From positions 62,001 to 126,000 of the forward strand of contig JAEUVD010000044.1 in assembly GCA_016787065.1 (NCBI GenBank): DNA of 64,000 nucleotides, given 5' to 3'. A model generated the notes under the pieces. That model was not told the origin of the DNA. It made no database searches and worked only from the letters and a program-made list of their open reading frames with translations. This stretch comes from Chitinophagaceae bacterium. Its GTDB lineage: Bacteria; Bacteroidota; Bacteroidia; Chitinophagales; Chitinophagaceae. Shown piece after piece: positions 1 to 12,963 of this stretch (within the stretch, counting starts at the first letter, position 1; every line of letters starts with the position of its first letter). The translations under genes and the position numbers were made by a program.

Positions 1-213
1 ACGGTTAATACCATTTCACCAGGTTATATAGGTACCGATATGGTAATGGCTGTTCCGGAAAAAGTGCGTGAACAAATTGTAGCTCAAATACCTATGGGAC
101 GCCTTGGTGGTACCAATGAAGTAGCATACCTTGTTTCTTTCCTAGCTAGCGACGCCACCTCGTTTGTAACCGGAGCTAATTATAGTATTAATGGCGGTCA
201 GCATGTGTACTAA
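1..213 (+). CDS. acetoacetyl-CoA reductase-like SDR, C-terminal part
   Basis: The window opens inside this gene; only the last 70 codons are visible, read in frame 1 to a TAA. The residues include VNTISPGYIGTDMV, the stretch VREQIVAQIPMGRLG and the terminal INGGQHVY. Together these are typical of the C-terminal part of short-chain dehydrogenases of the FabG/PhaB group. The ending NGGQH plus an aromatic, and the TDMV motif after the substrate loop, fit NADPH-dependent acetoacetyl-CoA reductase (PhaB) better than classical FabG, but the catalytic Ser-Tyr-Lys and the nucleotide site lie outside the window. If PhaB, it would make 3-hydroxybutyryl-CoA for polyhydroxybutyrate. A 3-oxoacyl-ACP reductase is the main alternative. 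No hairpin terminator is obvious before the convergent pirin gene. Confidence 0.8.
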   Translation, partial: TVNTISPGYIGTDMVMAVPEKVREQIVAQIPMGRLGGTNEVAYLVSFLASDATSFVTGANYSINGGQHVY

Positions 214-279
214 TTGTAATAAATCTACGTAGAGGCTTTTGCAAGAATAATAAAAACTATTTTCGAATAATTCTTAGCA

Positions 280-1158
280 TCAATCAAGATGACCGAACTT
301 TCCTTGATGGAAATCTTCAAAGGCTTGAATAATTTCCTCTCGCGTATTCATTACAAAAGGCCCATGAGCAGCTATAGGTTCTCCGATAGGCTCGCCGCTT
401 AATACAAGAACAAATGCATCCTGTTCAGCCGACACCGTAAATTCTTCGCCATCATTTTGCATAAGAATAAAATGGTTAGCTTGAGCTTTATGTAATTCAT
501 TTACACTTATACTTCCATTGATAACAACCATGCCTGTATTATAAGAAGAGGGCAAATTAATACTTAGGTTAGCCCCTTGTGACAACTTGAGATTGTACAT
601 ATGAATAGGTGTAAAAGTAGAAGCTGGGCCTTCTATTCCTTGGTAATTCCCGGCAATTACTTCCACAAGACCATGATCAGATGGTAGATGAAATATTCCG
701 AATTGATTGTTTTCAAGGGCTTGATATTTAGGTGTACTCATTTTATGCGCCGACGGTAAATTAACCCATAATTGAACCATCTGAAACCATCCTCCTTGTT
801 TACTCCATTCTTTCTCATGAAATTCTTTATGCAAAACGCCACGCGCCGCTGTCATCCATTGTACATCTCCTTCACTTATAATACCGCCACCACCGCTACT
901 ATCATGATGTTCTACTTTTCCTTGATAGGCAATTGTAACAGTTTCAAAACCACGATGAGGATGCACATCAACACCACGTGGTGTATCTGCAGGTGGAAAG
1001 TAATGCGGTGAATTGTAATCTAACATGATAAACGGATCCATACGTTGCATACTTAAAGCCGCAAAACCAGGAATAAAATTGTGAACGCGAAAACCATCAC
1101 CGACAAAATGGGGGGTAGGTGTTTCAAAAATTTGAGCAACCGATCTAACTTGATTCAT
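280..1158 (-). CDS. pirin family protein
   Basis: This is a 292-residue bicupin of the pirin family, a usual length. The N-terminal cupin carries the metal-binding signature HPHRGFET, with His66 and His68 as two ligands; GVLHKE supplies His110 and Glu112 as the third and fourth. The glycine-rich loop SSGGGG before GDVQWMTA is also typical. The C-terminal pirin domain includes GEPIGEPIAAHGPFVMNT. Characterised pirins are iron-binding proteins, some with quercetinase activity and some regulatory; the substrate here cannot be told from sequence. No signal peptide, so probably cytoplasmic. It is 49 bp downstream of the carbonic anhydrase gene on the same strand, so co-transcription is possible. 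The start is the first ATG of the frame and agrees with the family N-terminus. Confidence 0.93.
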   Translation of the reverse strand: MNQVRSVAQIFETPTPHFVGDGFRVHNFIPGFAALSMQRMDPFIMLDYNSPHYFPPADTPRGVDVHPHRGFETVTIAYQGKVEHHDSSGGGGIISEGDVQWMTAARGVLHKEFHEKEWSKQGGWFQMVQLWVNLPSAHKMSTPKYQALENNQFGIFHLPSDHGLVEVIAGNYQGIEGPASTFTPIHMYNLKLSQGANLSINLPSSYNTGMVVINGSISVNELHKAQANHFILMQNDGEEFTVSAEQDAFVLVLSGEPIGEPIAAHGPFVMNTREEIIQAFEDFHQGKFGHLD

Positions 1159-1207
1159 TTGGCAAATTTCAAGGTTAGAGGTATAAGTGCATCTTCATAA
1201 ACGTAAA

Positions 1208-1858
1208 TTAAATGTCAACATATCGATATATAGGATCGATTTCGCTACCTGCCGGAATATCACAAATAGGATTAATTAAGCCATCAGCTACATCATAAAC
1301 CCATCCATGCAAATGAGGTGATTTCTTTTCGCGCCATGATTTTTGTATAATACTGGTTTTAGTGAGGTTAAATAACTGTTCTCGAATATTTACTTCAATG
1401 AGTTTATCTAATTTCTTTTTAGCATCGGTAATGGCATCAAGCTCTTCGCGATTATGTCGATAGGCATCTTTAATATTAATCAGCCATTTATTAATGAGTC
1501 CGGCGGTTTTATTTTCCATGGCTGCTTTAACGCCGCCACAACCATAATGCCCGCATACGATTACGTGTTCAACCGATAAAACATTGACTGCATATTCTAA
1601 TACACTCAATAAATTTAAATCAGTATCCACAACCATATTGGCGATATTCCGATGGATGAAGATTTCGCCAGGTTGTGTACCTGTAATTCGATCGGGTGGA
1701 ACACGACTATCACTGCATCCTATCCATAAGTACTTAGGTTTTTGAACATTCGTGAGGCGTTCAAAAAAATGCGGATCTTGTTCCGTAACTCGCTGTGCCC
1801 ATTCCTTGTTTTGACGTAAGAGTTGTTCATAATCTTTTATTTCTGTGGAAAGGCTCAT
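1208..1858 (-). CDS. can: beta-class carbonic anhydrase
   Basis: This 216-residue protein is a beta-carbonic anhydrase, catalysing reversible hydration of CO2 to bicarbonate in the cytoplasm. Zinc ligands are all visible: Cys48 in WIGCSDSRVP, and His104 and Cys107 in CGHYGCGG. Asp50 and Arg52 form the catalytic dyad. The stretch GEIFIHRNIANMV is the conserved substrate-side segment. Length and start match the bacterial Can type, and there is no signal peptide. It lies upstream of the pirin gene on the same strand with 49 bp between. The region from 1859 to 1968 separates it from the cytochrome c peroxidase gene and holds no convincing terminator. Confidence 0.96.
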   Translation of the reverse strand: MSLSTEIKDYEQLLRQNKEWAQRVTEQDPHFFERLTNVQKPKYLWIGCSDSRVPPDRITGTQPGEIFIHRNIANMVVDTDLNLLSVLEYAVNVLSVEHVIVCGHYGCGGVKAAMENKTAGLINKWLINIKDAYRHNREELDAITDAKKKLDKLIEVNIREQLFNLTKTSIIQKSWREKKSPHLHGWVYDVADGLINPICDIPAGSEIDPIYRYVDI

Positions 1859-1968
1859 AGGATTTTTTATTTCGATTTATTTAAATGGTAAGAAAAAGAG
1901 GAATACAAAACATATTGCGACGTTGTGTGATTCCTTCTATTCAAAATCAGTTGATTCTTAAAAATGAA

Positions 1969-3009
1969 TTAAGGTCGGTCAAATTCAGACTTAGTAATAA
2001 ATTCTGCATCCGTTAGTGTATTCAGAAAAGCAACAATATCTTGTACATCTTGTTCACTCAAACGATTCTTAAGCTTAGATTTTAGTTCAGGAGCAAGATT
2101 AGCTGTATAATGGAAATTCTTATTATAATGTTCAACGCAGGATTGAAGCGTTAGAAAACGACCATCATGCATATAAGGCGCGGTAACTGCAATGTTACGT
2201 AAACTAGGCGTTTTAAATTTGCCATCATCCGCCGAATTCAAGGTAATAAGCCCTCTACCTTTATCTACAGGGATGCTATCAAGTCCTGTATTTCTAAATT
2301 CAAAATCTGTGAACGTACTTCCGAAGGTATGACAATGAACACAGTCTCCTTTATTCTCATCGTTGTACAAATTCATACCCCGAGTTTCTGCGTCTGTAAG
2401 TTGTACCAAACCTTTTCGCCATTGATCAAATTTTGAATTTCCGGAAATTAGCGTGCGTTCAAATTGCGCAATAGCGTAGAACAAATGTTTTGTAGTAATT
2501 CGATCCGAACCAAAAGCTTTTTTGAATAGATCAGGATATTGCGGATGTGCTTGCAATTTTGAAACAACGTTTTCTAAGGTTTCATGCAATTCAATCTTAT
2601 TCGTAATAGGGCCGGATACTTGAGCTTCTAAAGAGGTAGCGCCACCATCCCAAAAATAATTTTTCGCATACCCCATATTAAATAAAGGCATCGAATTTCT
2701 GGTTCCGGCTATGTTATCAATACCTACACTAAAAGCTTTATTGCTATCAACAAAATAATTTTTGAATTGATGACAACTTGCACAACTCATGGTATTATTC
2801 GCTGATAGAATATTGTCGTAAAATAGTTTTCTTCCCAACGCAACACCTTCAACCGTTAACGGGTTTTCAGATGGAATTACCAACTTTGGCAAACTAGATG
2901 GTATCGTTAAATTGTATGGAGTAGTTTGTCCGGGTAATATAACCTGAGGATCTTTTTTACATGAAAAAACTAGAAGTAACAACCATGAACTATATACTAT
3001 TTTTTTCAT
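1969..3009 (-). CDS. di-haem cytochrome c peroxidase (MauG/CcpA family)
   Basis: The 346-residue product has two c-type haem sites, CASCH at residues 76-80 and CVHCH at 223-227, in the spacing of bacterial di-haem cytochrome c peroxidases. These reduce hydrogen peroxide to water in the periplasm with electrons from cytochrome c. The segments NRLSEQDVQDIVAFLNTL and KTPSLRNIAVTAPYMHDGRF are family hallmarks near the second haem. The N-terminus is a lipoprotein-type signal: a short charged start, a leucine run, then Cys17 followed by KKD, so the mature protein is probably a lipoprotein. MauG-type enzymes share the fold, so peroxidase activity is inferred. The gene diverges from the DUF4153 gene, and a TAnnTTTG box lies just upstream. 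Confidence 0.94.
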   Translation of the reverse strand: MKKIVYSSWLLLLVFSCKKDPQVILPGQTTPYNLTIPSSLPKLVIPSENPLTVEGVALGRKLFYDNILSANNTMSCASCHQFKNYFVDSNKAFSVGIDNIAGTRNSMPLFNMGYAKNYFWDGGATSLEAQVSGPITNKIELHETLENVVSKLQAHPQYPDLFKKAFGSDRITTKHLFYAIAQFERTLISGNSKFDQWRKGLVQLTDAETRGMNLYNDENKGDCVHCHTFGSTFTDFEFRNTGLDSIPVDKGRGLITLNSADDGKFKTPSLRNIAVTAPYMHDGRFLTLQSCVEHYNKNFHYTANLAPELKSKLKNRLSEQDVQDIVAFLNTLTDAEFITKSEFDRP

Positions 3010-3034
3010 TTCCGGATGTGTTAAAAGAATTGAG

Positions 3035-3042
3035 CAAAGTTA
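3035..3042 (-). promoter_or_regulatory. candidate -7 box for cytochrome c peroxidase gene
   Basis: On the minus strand this reads TAACTTTG, a full match to the Bacteroidota -7 consensus TAnnTTTG, 25 bp before the peroxidase ATG. A TTTG sits upstream at 3068-3071, but the 25-bp spacer is longer than the usual 19-21, so the -33 element is doubtful. Confidence 0.35.
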
Positions 3043-3080
3043 ACGATTAGGTGTTTATTTTTAAAGCCAAATATTTTATC

Positions 3081-4928
3081 ATGTGGTCAATCCTTAAGAA
3101 GTTAACGGGTAGTACTCAGGATGCCATCCAACGATTTCCGATACCAATTTTATCGGCATTACTAGCATACATTTTTATTTTACTTGAAATACATGGAGGC
3201 CGTGGACATTTGGTGCGAAGTGAATTTATTTGTGCTAAATTATTTTATGAATGTGTTTGTGGCATTTCCCTTTTTGCAGCCTTCACAATTTTTAGCGAAC
3301 GTAATAAACTAAGTAAAAGTACCCAATTAGGATTGTTGCTTCTCGGGTTCAGTGTATTGGGATTGCATTATTTTTCCATTTCCCCACGATTATTTCATTC
3401 CTCCGGAATATTTCCTTTTGTAACAGGAACACTTTTTCTGTCTCGATTTGTTTTCTTCTTTATTTGTTTTCACTTATTAGTTTCCCTTGCGGCTTTTCAA
3501 AAAATCACTGAAATAAAAAGCTTTTGGCAGTTTAATCAGTATTTGTTTTCTAACCTGATTACCTCCCTTCTTTTTTCCGTAGCCTTATTTATAGGATTAG
3601 GTTCTGCGCTTTTAGCTATTGATAAACTATTTGGATTTCATTTGTCGTTTAATTGGTATCTGGATTTGGTGTTGTTTATTTTTTTGGTCTTCAATACCAT
3701 TTTCTTTTTTATTAATTTCCCTACCGACTTTACTGGCTTTAAAGAAGCCACGGACTATAAAAAATGGCTTCGTATTTTTCTACAGTATGTTCTCATACCT
3801 ATCGTTGTAGTTTATTTGGTCATTCTGTATGCTTATATTTTCAAAATATTGATGTACCATCATTACCCGAAAGGATGGGTGTGTATTCCTATTCTAATAT
3901 TTTCCATACTCGGTACACTTTCTTATTTACTTGCTTACCCAATTCGCTTAAATAAAGAGAACAGAATTGTTTATGTTTTTACGCAGTATTTTTTTTATAC
4001 GTTATTACCCTTGTTATCACTTTACTTCATTTCTATTTTGTCTAGAATAACGAGTTATGGTATAACAGAAGATCGATACTTAGTTTTAATACTTGGAATA
4101 TGGTTATTAGTAATAAGCATTTATATTATAACGTCTAGAATAGACAATATTATATTTGTTCCAACGAGTTTGCTTACCATTTTGTTTTTGGCAGCAATTG
4201 GTCCGTGGGGAATGTTTCAAATGAGCATACGCAATCAGGTTAATCGTTTGGAACGAAATTTAAAGCGGAATGGTCTTTTGGTTGAAGGTAAATTGGTAAC
4301 ATCCAAGGAGGTATCTATTCCGGATGAAGATGTAGCTTCAATACAATCGATTCTTGATTTTTTAAATCGAAGAGGTGCGATTACCGCGCTGAATCCTTGG
4401 TTAGAAGAAAAGGCAATGCAACAATTAAAAACAGCAGCGGAAAATGATGATGAAGAAACCATGCAGATTATTTTTTCTATACCGAAAGTAAAACCGGTTA
4501 GCACAGAGCATGATCTTTATATTCTTCAGGAAGAAGGAAAAGATACTTCATCCGGTTACCTCCATATAGCCGGTTATAATCGACTAAAATCGTTTGATAC
4601 CGGAATTGATATGGAGTCGGATTCTGTCCATTTCGGATTATTTTTAAGAGATAACCTCTATCTAGTTTCTGATTCAGGCAAAATAAAATCGTGCTTACCG
4701 GATTCAGTTTTAACGCATTATCGTAACTTATTGGAGCGAAAAAATGCGGAGGCTGTTTCCAGTGGAATGGCCTTGATAGATATTTCACAAAAAACATATT
4801 TCATGCCGAGTGATTCCTTAATTTACTTTACAGATTCAGTCAAAATACAATTTCAAAAGATATCCTTCTACAAGCAAGACTCCCTCTTTAAACTTTACCA
4901 TGTGCGTGGCTATTTGTTAACTAAGTAG
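3081..4928 (+). CDS. DUF4153 domain integral membrane protein
   Basis: The product is a polytopic membrane protein with about a dozen hydrophobic segments over its first 380 residues, followed by a soluble C-terminal region of roughly 230 residues. The motif order, an amphipathic start (SILKKLTG...FPIPILSALLAYIF), then helices with GSALLAIDKLFG and the loop TDFTGFKEATDYKKWLRIFLQYVLIPIVVVYLVIL, matches the DUF4153 family common in Bacteroidota; its function is unknown. The frame is open from an ATG at 3051, but the ATG at 3081 is preferred because the protein then begins MWSILKKL as relatives do, and the earlier start lies close to the divergent peroxidase promoter region. It runs convergently into the endonuclease-family gene with only 29 bp between stops. 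Confidence 0.85.
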   Translation: MWSILKKLTGSTQDAIQRFPIPILSALLAYIFILLEIHGGRGHLVRSEFICAKLFYECVCGISLFAAFTIFSERNKLSKSTQLGLLLLGFSVLGLHYFSISPRLFHSSGIFPFVTGTLFLSRFVFFFICFHLLVSLAAFQKITEIKSFWQFNQYLFSNLITSLLFSVALFIGLGSALLAIDKLFGFHLSFNWYLDLVLFIFLVFNTIFFFINFPTDFTGFKEATDYKKWLRIFLQYVLIPIVVVYLVILYAYIFKILMYHHYPKGWVCIPILIFSILGTLSYLLAYPIRLNKENRIVYVFTQYFFYTLLPLLSLYFISILSRITSYGITEDRYLVLILGIWLLVISIYIITSRIDNIIFVPTSLLTILFLAAIGPWGMFQMSIRNQVNRLERNLKRNGLLVEGKLVTSKEVSIPDEDVASIQSILDFLNRRGAITALNPWLEEKAMQQLKTAAENDDEETMQIIFSIPKVKPVSTEHDLYILQEEGKDTSSGYLHIAGYNRLKSFDTGIDMESDSVHFGLFLRDNLYLVSDSGKIKSCLPDSVLTHYRNLLERKNAEAVSSGMALIDISQKTYFMPSDSLIYFTDSVKIQFQKISFYKQDSLFKLYHVRGYLLTK

Positions 4929-4957
4929 ATAACTTTACTTGAGTATAGAACTTCGAA

Positions 4958-5971
4958 TTACATTTTCAAATAGATAATGGTTGGAAAGTGATCGCTATAA
5001 CCACCATTCCAAACACCATTACTGTAAGAACGTTTAGGATAACCTTTGTATTGTCCGAATTTCTCAATCATGAAACTACGATTAAATACTTCATTTTCTA
5101 TAAAATGCAATCCTGCGCTTTTATCATTAATAAAGCCGTAAGAAATGATGATTTGGTCAAACAATCCCCACGTATCTTGATAGGCCATCGTACCTAAACC
5201 TCTTTTGTAGAATGAAACCCAAGGATTATACAGACCACCCGGTTTAACTTCCTTTTCATTGCCTTTTGCACCTAAAACTTCCGTTACACTTTTATTGATT
5301 GGATCGTCATTCAAATCTCCCATATTAATGATTTTCGCATTTGGGTTCTTCTGTACGAGTGAATCAATTACCTTTTTCGAAACCGATGCCGCCAATCCGC
5401 GTTTTGCTCTGGTGGCCGCTTCACCACCTCTTCGTGAAGGCCAGTGATTTACAAAAACATGCACGGTATCATTTAATAATTTACCGGTAACGTAGAGAAC
5501 ATCACGTGTTGGACGATCACCTTCCTCAACTTCAACCGTAAGTGAACTCGCTTGAAGTACTTTAAAAAGGGCGGGGTTGTATAATAAAGCGCAATCCACG
5601 CCACGTCCATCGGGGCCATCAAATTGTACTACCTTCCAGTTTCTACTTTTAAGTTTAGCACTTTTACAAAGGGTTCGAAGAACATCACCATTTTCAATTT
5701 CCGCAACACCAAGGATGGCTAAACCATCATCCGTTTTATCCATGGCCATTTGTGAAATTACCGATGACAATTTTTCAACTTTCTCCCAAAACACTGCTGG
5801 TGTATAGGCATTAGCGCCATCCGGAGTAAATTCATCGTCATCAGTGAACGGGTCATTGATGGTATCATAAAAATTCTCCAAATTGTAAAACCCAACGGCA
5901 ATAGTTTTTTTTGCTTGAGAGAATGTAGTAATAGTAATCAATGAAAGAATCGTAAGTAGAATAAATCGCAT
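4958..5971 (-). CDS. secreted endonuclease/exonuclease/phosphatase family protein
   Basis: The 337-residue protein begins with a Sec signal peptide ending TTFSQA, so it is exported. The mature part has the order of motifs of the DNase I-like superfamily: GFYNLENFYDT near the N-terminus (metal-binding Asn and Glu), VNHWPSRRGG in the middle, GDLNDDP, and the terminal catalytic SDHFP. This superfamily hydrolyses phosphodiester or phosphomonoester bonds with Mg2+. Bacteroidota members with this NLENFYDT start are usually annotated as endonucleases, but substrate specificity (nucleic acid, phospholipid or inositol phosphate) cannot be read from sequence. It lies downstream of rpoB on the same strand but beyond a strong terminator, so it is probably transcribed separately. 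Confidence 0.9.
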   Translation of the reverse strand: MRFILLTILSLITITTFSQAKKTIAVGFYNLENFYDTINDPFTDDDEFTPDGANAYTPAVFWEKVEKLSSVISQMAMDKTDDGLAILGVAEIENGDVLRTLCKSAKLKSRNWKVVQFDGPDGRGVDCALLYNPALFKVLQASSLTVEVEEGDRPTRDVLYVTGKLLNDTVHVFVNHWPSRRGGEAATRAKRGLAASVSKKVIDSLVQKNPNAKIINMGDLNDDPINKSVTEVLGAKGNEKEVKPGGLYNPWVSFYKRGLGTMAYQDTWGLFDQIIISYGFINDKSAGLHFIENEVFNRSFMIEKFGQYKGYPKRSYSNGVWNGGYSDHFPTIIYLKM

Positions 5972-6050
5972 TTGTTTTAATTCGGGTATAAAGGAAATAT
6001 TTATTTATGAATTGTAGCATTAATTTTTTGCAATGAAGAAACTAACACAC

Positions 6051-6080
6051 AAAAAAAAGACTGCCAATTATGACAGTCTT
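6051..6080 (-). terminator. intrinsic terminator of rpoB
   Basis: Perfect 7-bp stem (6057-6063 with 6074-6080, AAGACTG/CAGTCTT) with a 10-nt loop, followed on the minus strand by a run of T. It lies 23 bp past the rpoB stop. It implies rpoB transcription ends here rather than continuing into an rpoC gene. Confidence 0.85.
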
Positions 6081-6102
6081 TTGATATGAAAATTCTTTAC
6101 TA

Positions 6103-9912
<3,810 letters not shown>

Positions 9913-10293
9913 AAATTTTTTAAACGTTTTTAAAAACAAAAATCCCAAAAGGACAAAACCCTTTAGTTAGATTAACGGTAGCAGTCTGTTAACTTAAGAA
10001 AATTTGCACGTGCGTTGCCAAATTGGGAACGCGAATGTAGGAAAAAACGTCGGAGCAATCAAAAATAATACCAAAATAATTTTCCGTTCACAATTTATTT
10101 GTATTTAAGATGCTTTTCGTGATTATTCTAGGGACACCGATTTTTTAGGATTCTTTTGAATCGTATCGATCTTTCAAGGCATAACCTTCCAAAATTTCAT
10201 TTTAAAGTACAGATTGTTATGCCGTTTGCAACGATCCTTTCCCTTTGACAGGAAAAGATATTTAGTTCCGAATTGAAGGTTTGTTTCGAAAGC
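9913..10293. other. 381-bp gene-free region upstream of rpoB
   Basis: No coding sequence is supported here. On the minus strand it is the rpoB leader. It holds a TATTTTTG (-7-like) box at 10060-10067 without a well-spaced -33 box, and an 8-bp perfect inverted repeat at 10178-10185 and 10216-10223 (GGCATAAC/GTTATGCC) separated by 30 nt. No ribosomal protein remnant is visible. Confidence 0.6.
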
Positions 10294-12849
10294 TTATTTT
10301 CTGATGAAATTCAATCTTGCCTTGGCAAAAATGAATCGACCATTATACCCCATTTGAACCGGATCCCAGGCACCTCCACTTTCTGTTAATATTGGGTCGT
10401 GCATATCGGGGTAAACATTAAACAAATTTGAACTTCCCAAGGTAATCAGTAAGGCAGGTGTTGCTTTATAGGATAAAGAAAGATCTGTAACCATTTTAGC
10501 TTTATACACATCTAACATGGTTTCATCGTAATTCCAATTGGCAAGTTTTACCTCGCCAAAGTGGGTTAAACGAAGCGTGGCAGTCAGTTTGCTTATAATA
10601 TAATCCACACTGAACGATAGTTTACTAGGAGGAGCACTGGTTTTTAGGAAGTACGTTTCGCGCATATCAAAATAAATATCTTCTTTGCCTTGAAGTTTCG
10701 CGTTGGTATAGATATCATCAATCGTGAGTTTATTGAAGTTAGCGGCTAACATGAAGTTTAATTTGCTATTCTTAAGCAAATAACCGTAGGTGGCAACTAC
10801 ATCCAAACCTTTAGTTGTTGTGCTTACAGCATTGGTAAACAATTGAGCGCGACTAACATTTACCGCTTGTAACAAACCGCCTATACTTGAATCGGCATCT
10901 GTAAATTGTCCGGTAAGAACAATGCGGTCTTTAACTTGAATGAGGTAACCATCGATAGTAATATTCAAATTCTTCAACGGATTCACAGCAATCCCTAACG
11001 AATAATTATTGCTACGTTCTTGTTTTAATTTTTCTATACCTAAGGCATTGGCTACTTGGCCTTCATTTCGCGCTATGAGCACATCAACGGCATTTCCGGC
11101 AACGAAATTAGTTATGGTACTATTGAAATATTTTTGAGGTAACGACGGCGCTCGGAAGCCTGTATTTGCACAACCTCGAATAGCCAGTCCTTTAACTATA
11201 TCATATCGAGTTGCTAATTTCCATGTTAGTGCTGTTCCGAAATCGCTGTAATTTTCAAAACGGAGCGCGGCCTCTATATCCCAGTTTTTTGTAACGTTTA
11301 ACTCACCATCTAGATAGAGTGCTTGGCTATTTCTTCCTTTGGAGATTTCATCTCCGGGTTGAAAGCCCGGAAATCCTTGTGAACCGGGTGCATACAACGT
11401 ATCGTATTGTTTGTAAGAAGCTTCTTCGCCAGCAGTTACGGAATAATTTTCCAAGCGAAATTCTCCACCAAAGGCTAAATTAAAACCGTTTAAAATGGTG
11501 TTGAACTTTTTACGCATATCGAGATTAATAGTTGATTGCGCTAAGCCAAAACCACCGGCATCAAAGGTGGTAGGGGTAGTAGCACCCATAGAACGATTCA
11601 AGGAATTTTTTACGCCATAATGAAATCTGTTTGCTCCATTCGTAGCACTGATATCCAAATTCCAATTGTTTTTAAAACTATTTCGGAAGCCAAGAGTGAA
11701 AGAATGATCCATAATATCAGACGTAATAATCGGATCAAAGCCGTTTGGATAAATGGCAGGATCATTTCTTTCGTCACCGGGAAAGCGAGTCCAGGCAAAG
11801 GCTTCCCCGTTGCGCTTATTCAGACCTCCAAAGAGGTATAGCTCACTACGATCATTTAAGGAATAATTACTATTCAAGAAAAACGAAAGATTCGATGCTT
11901 TAGGGTCACCAAATTCTCGACGAGCCAATAAGCTATCGGCAGCAGTTTTAGCGCGGTTGGTATGATCGCGCATATTATAATCTAGTGTAAGATTTACATT
12001 GGCATGTGAATTAAGTTTGAAGCCATAATTAATATTCGCATTGAAATTATTGCCATCAATAGATTTATCATCATAATTATATTTCGCGTTATAAAAACCA
12101 TCTGAAATTCCTACTGTAACATTATCGTTACTATTACGTAATACTATATTAATTACACCGGCAATGGCATCGCTTCCATATTGTGCAGCGGCACCATCAC
12201 GAAGAATTTCAATACGTTCAATGGCTGCAGCCGGAATGGTATTTAAGTCGGTTCCATTATTCCCTCTGCCACGAGAACCGTATAAGTTAACCAAACTACT
12301 TTGGTGATATCGCTTTCCATTTAATAGTACCAAGGTTTGATCAGGTCCTAATCCTCGTAAAGAAGCCGGATCAATATGGTCGGCACCATCGCTACCACTT
12401 TGTCGGTTACTATTAAACGAAGGCGCGGCGTACTGTAGCAATTGGTTCAAATCAAGCTGACCGTTTTTGTTCGTTACGTCTTTAATGTTGATAACATCTA
12501 CCGGTGCGATACTATTCATTTTGGTTCTGCTGGTATTCCGACTCCCAACAATTTGCACTACGTTCATCACTTTCGAACTTTTATCCAAAACAAATTTCTT
12601 CTCATCAGAGGAAAATTCTTTGCTTTCAAAACCAACGGCTGAAATAACCAGTGTTGCATTGGATGATTTAAGTTTAAGAATGAAGTTGCCATTCAAATCG
12701 GCAATGGCTCCATTGGAGGTACTTTTCTCCCGAATATTCGCAAAGGAAATACCTTGTCCTTCTTTGTCTTCAACTTTACCTGTAATTGTTTTTTGTGCTA
12801 TTGCCAAAGAAGGCAGGCAAATTAAAATAAGAAATAGAATTCGGTTCAT
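10294..12849 (-). CDS. TonB-dependent receptor with carboxypeptidase-like regulatory domain
   Basis: An outer-membrane, 22-strand-barrel-type receptor of 851 residues. A signal peptide ending LPSLAIAQ is followed by a carboxypeptidase D regulatory-like domain (TITGKVEDKEGQGISFANIREKST), which is characteristic of Bacteroidota receptors. A plug domain comes next, with the motifs RGLGPDQTLVLLNGKR and IERIEILRDGAAAQYGSDAI. The rest is the barrel, including NTGFRAPSLPQKYFN, and it ends in an aromatic-rich strand typical of outer-membrane beta-barrels. No SusD-like partner is adjacent, so a polysaccharide utilisation locus is not indicated; the substrate is unknown. The ATG at 12849 is chosen over the frame's first ATG at 12882 because it gives a clean signal peptide and because the predicted -7 box overlaps the earlier codon. 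Confidence 0.93.
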   Translation of the reverse strand: MNRILFLILICLPSLAIAQKTITGKVEDKEGQGISFANIREKSTSNGAIADLNGNFILKLKSSNATLVISAVGFESKEFSSDEKKFVLDKSSKVMNVVQIVGSRNTSRTKMNSIAPVDVINIKDVTNKNGQLDLNQLLQYAAPSFNSNRQSGSDGADHIDPASLRGLGPDQTLVLLNGKRYHQSSLVNLYGSRGRGNNGTDLNTIPAAAIERIEILRDGAAAQYGSDAIAGVINIVLRNSNDNVTVGISDGFYNAKYNYDDKSIDGNNFNANINYGFKLNSHANVNLTLDYNMRDHTNRAKTAADSLLARREFGDPKASNLSFFLNSNYSLNDRSELYLFGGLNKRNGEAFAWTRFPGDERNDPAIYPNGFDPIITSDIMDHSFTLGFRNSFKNNWNLDISATNGANRFHYGVKNSLNRSMGATTPTTFDAGGFGLAQSTINLDMRKKFNTILNGFNLAFGGEFRLENYSVTAGEEASYKQYDTLYAPGSQGFPGFQPGDEISKGRNSQALYLDGELNVTKNWDIEAALRFENYSDFGTALTWKLATRYDIVKGLAIRGCANTGFRAPSLPQKYFNSTITNFVAGNAVDVLIARNEGQVANALGIEKLKQERSNNYSLGIAVNPLKNLNITIDGYLIQVKDRIVLTGQFTDADSSIGGLLQAVNVSRAQLFTNAVSTTTKGLDVVATYGYLLKNSKLNFMLAANFNKLTIDDIYTNAKLQGKEDIYFDMRETYFLKTSAPPSKLSFSVDYIISKLTATLRLTHFGEVKLANWNYDETMLDVYKAKMVTDLSLSYKATPALLITLGSSNLFNVYPDMHDPILTESGGAWDPVQMGYNGRFIFAKARLNFIRK

Positions 12850-12879
12850 GGTTTGAATTTTATGGTTTATAATTTCCTT

Positions 12880-12911
12880 CAAAAATAATAGGGCATAAGC
12901 ACATATGCAAT
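12880..12911 (-). promoter_or_regulatory. candidate promoter of the TonB-dependent receptor gene
   Basis: On the minus strand: ATTG at 12908-12911, a 20-bp spacer, then TATTTTTG at 12880-12887, a full match to TAnnTTTG. The inferred transcript start, about 7 nt downstream, leaves a leader of about 24 nt before the ATG at 12849. Confidence 0.5.
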
Positions 12912-12963
12912 AGCCTGAAATACTATTCTTCCAAATGAAATTCTTACATGAACCGTTGGAAAT

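Noticed and set aside
10240..10270. Hairpin downstream of the TonB receptor gene as a terminator
   Set aside because: The stem near CCTTTCC/GGAAAAG has a mismatch and no T run on the minus strand.
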